This document shows, in pieces, positions 49,764 to 54,189 of a stretch of DNA of 54,189 nt. Source of the DNA: a virus; the IMG/VR virus record IMGVR_UViG_3300040807_003078, positions 1 through 54,189 of that record. One strand, 5' to 3'. The stretch's first letter is position 1. Each line of letters begins with the position of its first letter. The position numbers and the translations under genes were made by a program. The notes under the pieces are model-generated. The model made no database searches and had not been told where the DNA came from. It saw only the letters and a list, made by a program, of their open reading frames with translations.

Positions 49764-51232
49764 GAATATTAGGAATAAATTGTATGAACCACGATGCCGC
49801 GATGGCCGTGGTGGATTACAGTTCAGGCACGGGTGAGATACTGTGGGCCGCACACGCAGAACGTTACAGCAAGGTCAAGAACGATCATTACCTTAATCAG
49901 AAGATAGTGGACGAGGCCAACACGTTTGGACCGTTTGACAAAGTGGTGTACTATGAGAAACCTTTACTTAAAAAGACGAGACAGTTGTACGCAGGCCAGT
50001 ACGGCATGGCCATGAGTTACACGGAGATGCCACAGTGGCATCTAGACCACTTTGGAATAAAGATAGACGAGTATGTCAAGCACCACGACTCACACGCCGC
50101 CGCAGGATACTTCACGTCACCGTTCAGGGACACAGGAGCAACAATTCTCACAGTGGACGCCATAGGGGAGTGGGACACCGTTTCCATATCAACAGCGGAT
50201 AAAAATCACCTAGAAAGAAAAGAGACGATCCAGTATCCGCACAGCATAGGAATACTGTACAGTGCATTCACACATCGTTGTGGACTCAAGCCTGCGGAAG
50301 AGGAATACATCCTGATGGGCATGGCCGCGTACGGAACGCCAAAGTACAAACAAAAGATATATGACGACTTTGTGGAGCAGTCACCTTTTAAACTTAAACA
50401 GAACCTACACAGGGGATTGAGTGACTGGGAACCAAACGCAGACGTGATGGACATAGCCGCCAGCATACAAGCAGTCACGGAAGAACTGCTCGCAGATCTA
50501 TGGAACAGAGCATCCAAGTATGGCAGTAAGAATTTGGTGTATGCGGGAGGTGTCGCCTTGAACTGTGCGGCCAACAGGGTTCTGGCAAACATGGGATTGT
50601 TCGACAACATATGGATCATACCAAATCCCGGTGATGCCGGATCAAGCCTAGGCTGTATTGCCGCACACCAGAAATTACACTTGAATTGGCAACACCCGTT
50701 CTTGGGACACAACATAGACGGAGAGTATCCAGTGGACAGTCTGATCAAGGAATTGAAGGAAAACAAAATGGTGGGAGTTGCAAGTGGCAGGGCAGAGTTT
50801 GGTCCACGGGCACTTGGTAATAGATCACTGTTGGCGGACCCTAGGGGTGAGGATATCAAGGATTTGGTAAACTCGATCAAGAAAAGACAGAAGTTCAGAC
50901 CATTCGCTCCGGCCATATTAGAGGAGGATGTACATGAGTATTTCACCCTACCTAAAGCAGTTCAAAACACCCCTTATATGCAATTTACAGCGGCGTGTAC
51001 TGCTGGTAAAGACTTCCCTGCTATAATACACCATGATCACACTTCCAGGGTTCAAACGGTGCGTAAGACGGACAATCCAGGCTTCCATGCACTGCTCACA
51101 GAATGGAAAAAACAGACAGGTTGCCCTATACTTTTGAACACCAGTTTGAACATAAAAGGACAACCAATCGTGAATGACAGAGAAGATGGTAAAGCGTTTA
51201 CCAACAAATACGGAGTAAAGGTACTAGGATGA
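49760..51232 (+). CDS. NodU/CmcH-type O-carbamoyltransferase
   Basis: I choose ATG 49760 (490 residues), since MRILGINCMNHDAAMAVVD is the usual family start. The N-terminal Kae1-like half holds HHDSHAAAGY (H108, H109, H112, metal and carbamoyl adenylate site), VDAIGEWDT and YAGGVALNCAANR. The C-terminal half has GRAEFGPRALGNRSLLADPR and PILLNTSLNIKGQPIV. Both halves needed for carbamoyl-phosphate/ATP use and transfer are present. It carbamoylates a hydroxyl group of a sugar or other acceptor. It is shorter than NodU (about 560). Neighbours suggest a sugar acceptor. Confidence 0.93.
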   Translation: MRILGINCMNHDAAMAVVDYSSGTGEILWAAHAERYSKVKNDHYLNQKIVDEANTFGPFDKVVYYEKPLLKKTRQLYAGQYGMAMSYTEMPQWHLDHFGIKIDEYVKHHDSHAAAGYFTSPFRDTGATILTVDAIGEWDTVSISTADKNHLERKETIQYPHSIGILYSAFTHRCGLKPAEEEYILMGMAAYGTPKYKQKIYDDFVEQSPFKLKQNLHRGLSDWEPNADVMDIAASIQAVTEELLADLWNRASKYGSKNLVYAGGVALNCAANRVLANMGLFDNIWIIPNPGDAGSSLGCIAAHQKLHLNWQHPFLGHNIDGEYPVDSLIKELKENKMVGVASGRAEFGPRALGNRSLLADPRGEDIKDLVNSIKKRQKFRPFAPAILEEDVHEYFTLPKAVQNTPYMQFTAACTAGKDFPAIIHHDHTSRVQTVRKTDNPGFHALLTEWKKQTGCPILLNTSLNIKGQPIVNDREDGKAFTNKYGVKVLG

Positions 51233-52176
51233 GGAAAATAGTTGTAAAAGACCATGAGGTCCTGAACGTAAGTGAGTTGTTAGAGTGTCTGGCAAATGAT
51301 GTGAAATATTTTCTAATAGACGAAGGTGCCGATCTTGAAAAAGTAATGATTAGCGACTTGCCTCTAGTCAAATTACTCGCTGGCAAAGGGATCAACATTG
51401 AAACTTATAATTTAATTCAAAAAGATATAGATGGAATCACTATCACAAGGAACAATAAACTAGTGCCATTTTTCTATGCACAAAATAGTGCACCGGTATT
51501 CAAAAATCAAACGATCGAGAAACATTTTGGACTTTTTGTGAATACCAGCAGATGGCACCGTATGTTTTTGGCAAGTCATCTTTTCGAATATCACAAGGAT
51601 AAAAGTTTAATCACATTTAGACAATCAATAACAAATGATAAACAACCATGTAGGTTGTATCTGGATGATCTTTTTGAAAACACTTACAATCTTAACAGTA
51701 AAAAGTTTCTAGCACAGATAAACAATTTTATTTCAAACCTACCTTTAGAACTCACACAAGAACCAAATGATAACACTTGGGGTAATATCAATTCAAAAGA
51801 TACCTTTGTGCTGAATAAATTTTACAAGGAAATATTTGTTGACGTTGTATGTGAAACATGGCACGATGGCACGTGTTTCTACCCTACGGAAAAAACATCG
51901 AGACCAATGCTTTGCCACACACCATTTTTAGTGTACGGTGGAAAAAACTATTTGAAAAATTTAAGGAAAATTGGATTCAAAACTTTTTCGCAATGGTGGG
52001 ATGAATCCTACGACGATTATGCCGGCATTCAAAGGATATTGAAAATAGTCAGCATAGTCAATAGTTTGGCAAACAAACCAATAGAGGAACTTTCAAAAAT
52101 GTATTACGAGATGAAAGATACACTAGAATACAATTATAATTTTTACAGGAATTGTTCTGAAGTGGAGATTAAATGA
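51229..52176 (+). CDS. GT10/fucosyltransferase-like protein (putative)
   Basis: The 315-residue protein has a C-terminal half with IFVDVVCETWHDGTCFYPTE, KTSRPMLCHTPFLVYGGKNY, LKNLRKIGFKTFSQWWDESY and a D-Y-A-G-x-QRI segment. The F(Y/F)xTEKxxRPxLxxxPFxVYG block resembles the GDP-sugar-binding part of GT10 (fucosyltransferase-like) enzymes, also found in phage proteins of unknown function. The N-terminal half is not recognisable. It probably transfers a sugar. A strict family call needs a profile search. The gene is coupled to neighbours by ATGA on both sides. Confidence 0.55.
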   Translation: MRKIVVKDHEVLNVSELLECLANDVKYFLIDEGADLEKVMISDLPLVKLLAGKGINIETYNLIQKDIDGITITRNNKLVPFFYAQNSAPVFKNQTIEKHFGLFVNTSRWHRMFLASHLFEYHKDKSLITFRQSITNDKQPCRLYLDDLFENTYNLNSKKFLAQINNFISNLPLELTQEPNDNTWGNINSKDTFVLNKFYKEIFVDVVCETWHDGTCFYPTEKTSRPMLCHTPFLVYGGKNYLKNLRKIGFKTFSQWWDESYDDYAGIQRILKIVSIVNSLANKPIEELSKMYYEMKDTLEYNYNFYRNCSEVEIK

Positions 52177-53114
52177 AAATATTAGTAACAGGCGGTAAAG
52201 GTTTTATTGGATCAAAGATAGTGGAAACACTATGCAATGAGCACGAGGTCACTGTGATTGACAACAGGGACAACTACGGTATCATGTCGGACGATGAACT
52301 AAAGGTATTGTACAAGTGGCGTGAACGTAATTGGAGTAAGGTCATAGATATAGACGGTGACATACTGGACAGGCTAGACTGTATAAAGGCATTCAAGCAC
52401 AGACCAGACATGGTCATACACCTGGCCACGTATCCAAGGGCAAAAATAGTCGAAGACGATCCAGTGGTGGGAGTGCCTAAAGTGATCAACGGTACAGTTA
52501 ACCTATTATGGCACAGCCGTCACTTCGGTGTGAAAAAATTTGTGTACGTGAGCAGTAGCATGGTCTACGGAAACTTCACTGATGGTACCAAGGAAGATGG
52601 CAACACCAAACCGATCAACATCTATGGTGAGGCCAAATTGACTGGAGAGCGTATCACAAAACTGTTTTCAGCGAGGCACGGTCTGAACTACAATATTGTG
52701 CGACCCAGCGGGGTCTATGGTCCTGGGGATATGCCAGACAGGGTGGTATCAAAATTCTTTGATAGGGCAATGGAGAACAGGTCCATCACACTACACAATG
52801 GCAACAACAAAGTGGACTTCACATATGTTGACGATGCGGTGGATGGTATTATAAAGGCTTCGTTCTCTGAAGTAGCAAACACCAGTTTCAACATAACCAC
52901 AGGCAATGCCACCAGTTTGAGAGAGTTGGCGGAGACTATTGTTGATATCACAGGCAGTGAATCTCACATAGAAGACATTGGTATGCAGTCTCTATACCCA
53001 CAACGTGGCACGTTAGACATATCCAGAGCAAAGGATTTACTGGGATATAGTCCACAACAGAATTTAAGACAAGGATTGATCAACTACTATGAATGGTTAC
53101 AAAATAAAATTTAA
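52173..53114 (+). CDS. NAD-dependent epimerase/dehydratase (extended SDR)
   Basis: The 313-residue protein has TGGKGFIG (6-13) for NAD, DGDILDRLDC, HLATYPRAK, VYVSSSMVYG (Ser129 region) and the catalytic Y151-GEA-K155, with VRPSGVYGPG and FTYVDDAVDGI as in UDP-sugar 4-epimerases and 4,6-dehydratases. The usual GxxGxxG and YxxxK residues are intact. It makes or interconverts a nucleotide sugar. Its product may feed the neighbouring aminotransferase. It overlaps the aminotransferase gene by 26 bases. Confidence 0.9.
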   Translation: MKILVTGGKGFIGSKIVETLCNEHEVTVIDNRDNYGIMSDDELKVLYKWRERNWSKVIDIDGDILDRLDCIKAFKHRPDMVIHLATYPRAKIVEDDPVVGVPKVINGTVNLLWHSRHFGVKKFVYVSSSMVYGNFTDGTKEDGNTKPINIYGEAKLTGERITKLFSARHGLNYNIVRPSGVYGPGDMPDRVVSKFFDRAMENRSITLHNGNNKVDFTYVDDAVDGIIKASFSEVANTSFNITTGNATSLRELAETIVDITGSESHIEDIGMQSLYPQRGTLDISRAKDLLGYSPQQNLRQGLINYYEWLQNKI

Positions 53115-54183
53115 CGGCACTGATAGAATATACGATTCCTTCAGTTGGAGGATCACACGTAAAGCAAAGGAAGTATGGAAATCAGGCATGCACGTTTCAA
53201 GCAATCACAAAGACGGTAGTGTTTTAGATACGTTCGAGAAGTCAGTGGCCAAGTATACCAAAAGGAAGTATGCCGTTGCCGTAGGCAGTGGCACAGACGC
53301 ACTTTACTTTTCTTTAAAGGCGAAGCACATTGGGCCAGGAAGCACCGTGTTGTGTCCAGCGGTTAGTTATTTTGCCACAGCAGAAGCAATCAAGAGGACA
53401 GGTGCCACCATACAGTTCGTTGATGTTGATACCAGAGGACTGATAGGACGTCTTCCCACGGTTGGCTTGCCTGATGCTGTGGTCTATGTGAATCTGTTTG
53501 GTAACCTTGCCGACTATGATAGACTGCGACTGTATTGCGACAAGTTTAAAATTCCGTTGATAGAGGACGCGGCACAGAGTCTTGGCAGTTCTTTCAAAAA
53601 AATTCCAAGTGGCAAACTCGGAGATATCAGTGCCCTCAGTTTCGCACCCAGTAAGCCTCTGCCTTGTTTCGGCAATGGCGGAATGGTACTCACGGACAAT
53701 GAAAAAGAAAGAGAGTTGATAAGGGGTCTAAGGTATCATTCAGTAGGTACAGGAAAACTTTCCTATGGTTACAACAGTTGTCTCAGCAACGATCACGCAA
53801 ACATTTTAAATTTCTTGTTGGGAAAGTACAGTACATTGATGTCCAAGACCAGGAAGGTACGTAAATGGTATGAAGAGAAATTTCTCGATATTGGAATAAA
53901 CTCCATACAGTCATCCAACAACACCATATCAAACAATCATAAACTTGTCGTAAGGGTACAGGACAGGCAAGGACTCAAGTCTTACCTAGACTCCAAAGGT
54001 ATACAAACCCAGGTTCATTATGCCTTGCCTATGAATAAAATGGCCATGTTTGACACAGAACAGCAAATGCCAGGAGCAGAAAAATTTTGTGAAAATGTCC
54101 TATCACTTCCTATACATCCTTATCTTAAAAAATCTGAGGTAATTTATATCTGTAAGTGTATCGGAGAGTACTATGGCATTTGA
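53089..54183 (+). CDS. DegT/DnrJ/EryC1-type PLP aminotransferase
   Basis: The 364-residue protein carries the family motifs GSGTDALYFSL (67-77, phosphate binding), PAVSYFATAEAI, IEDAAQSLGS with D160, and SFAPSKPLPCFGNGGMVLT with the catalytic K189. RGLRYHSVG is the last core motif. These enzymes aminate keto-sugars made by an SDR dehydratase, which fits the overlapping gene upstream. The normal length of 360-400 residues is kept. The active site appears complete. It probably makes an aminodeoxy sugar nucleotide. Confidence 0.92.
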   Translation: MNGYKIKFNGTDRIYDSFSWRITRKAKEVWKSGMHVSSNHKDGSVLDTFEKSVAKYTKRKYAVAVGSGTDALYFSLKAKHIGPGSTVLCPAVSYFATAEAIKRTGATIQFVDVDTRGLIGRLPTVGLPDAVVYVNLFGNLADYDRLRLYCDKFKIPLIEDAAQSLGSSFKKIPSGKLGDISALSFAPSKPLPCFGNGGMVLTDNEKERELIRGLRYHSVGTGKLSYGYNSCLSNDHANILNFLLGKYSTLMSKTRKVRKWYEEKFLDIGINSIQSSNNTISNNHKLVVRVQDRQGLKSYLDSKGIQTQVHYALPMNKMAMFDTEQQMPGAEKFCENVLSLPIHPYLKKSEVIYICKCIGEYYGI

Positions 54184-54189
54184 TTGCGT
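54173..54189 (+). CDS. Start of a next gene, cut by the window edge (tentative)
   Basis: An ATG at 54173 overlaps the aminotransferase stop in another frame and is preceded by GGAGAG six bases upstream. Only MAFDC is visible. The overlap style matches all other junctions of the island, so the polycistron probably continues beyond the window. Confidence 0.5.

Overview
This window looks like about a third of the genome of a contractile-tailed, T4-like myovirus. The evidence is one block on the minus strand with the replication/recombination pair gp47/gp46 (Mre11/Rad50-like) and a gp55-like late sigma factor, facing a long plus-strand block with a recognisable T4 baseplate order (gp48/54-like, gp53, hub, gp5-like spike, gp25, gp6, then a giant protein in the gp7 position). 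T4-type late promoter boxes (TATAAATA) stand before the first baseplate gene and before gp6. The T4 lysozyme domain of gp5 is absent, the fibres are unlike T4, and heavy use of the codons AGG and ATA argues against an enteric host. Fibre, cupredoxin-like and radical SAM protein types of this kind are familiar from marine T4-like phages, so a marine bacterial host is my inference. No host gene, integrase, tRNA, CRISPR or insertion sequence was seen.

Layout. (1) 1-1772, plus: two tandem paralogous proteins of unknown function (the first cut by the window edge) and a GIY-YIG nuclease-like protein. (2) 1775-6041, minus: gp55-like sigma, gp47, an unlisted 55-residue protein, gp46 (probable TTG start), then a separate small transcription unit with its own sigma70-like promoter, a histone H1-like protein and a Rho-independent terminator. 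(3) 6109-28516, plus: baseplate genes, ending in a 4276-residue structural protein with a cupredoxin-like domain, FG-GAP-like repeats, CBM5/12-like modules and many DGST modules. (4) 28526-38081, plus: a structural protein, three paralogous fibre-like proteins, a glycine-rich adhesin ending in a Hint domain, a virion-type protein, and a cassette of 2OG-Fe(II) oxygenase, SDR and GNAT-like enzymes inside the fibre cluster.

(5) 38134-54189, plus: a 16-kb, almost gap-free run of overlapping genes that begins at its own sigma70-like promoter (TTGATT-17-TATAAT), whose predicted start point falls on the first ATG. It encodes three GT-A-like glycosyltransferases, five tandem radical SAM proteins with an N-terminal twitch/SPASM-like cysteine cluster, an SGNH-like hydrolase, a conserved 34-residue basic protein, a GNAT-like protein, an APS-kinase-like P-loop kinase, a NodU/CmcH-type carbamoyltransferase, a GT10-like protein, an NAD-dependent epimerase and a DegT-type aminotransferase. 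Together these look like a pathway that builds and decorates a sugar or peptide-linked modification, on the virion, the host surface or a small molecule. The product cannot be read from sequence. This island, above all its five-gene radical SAM array, is the best candidate for an undescribed system. Genes cover nearly the whole window; no stretch over 300 bases lacks one.
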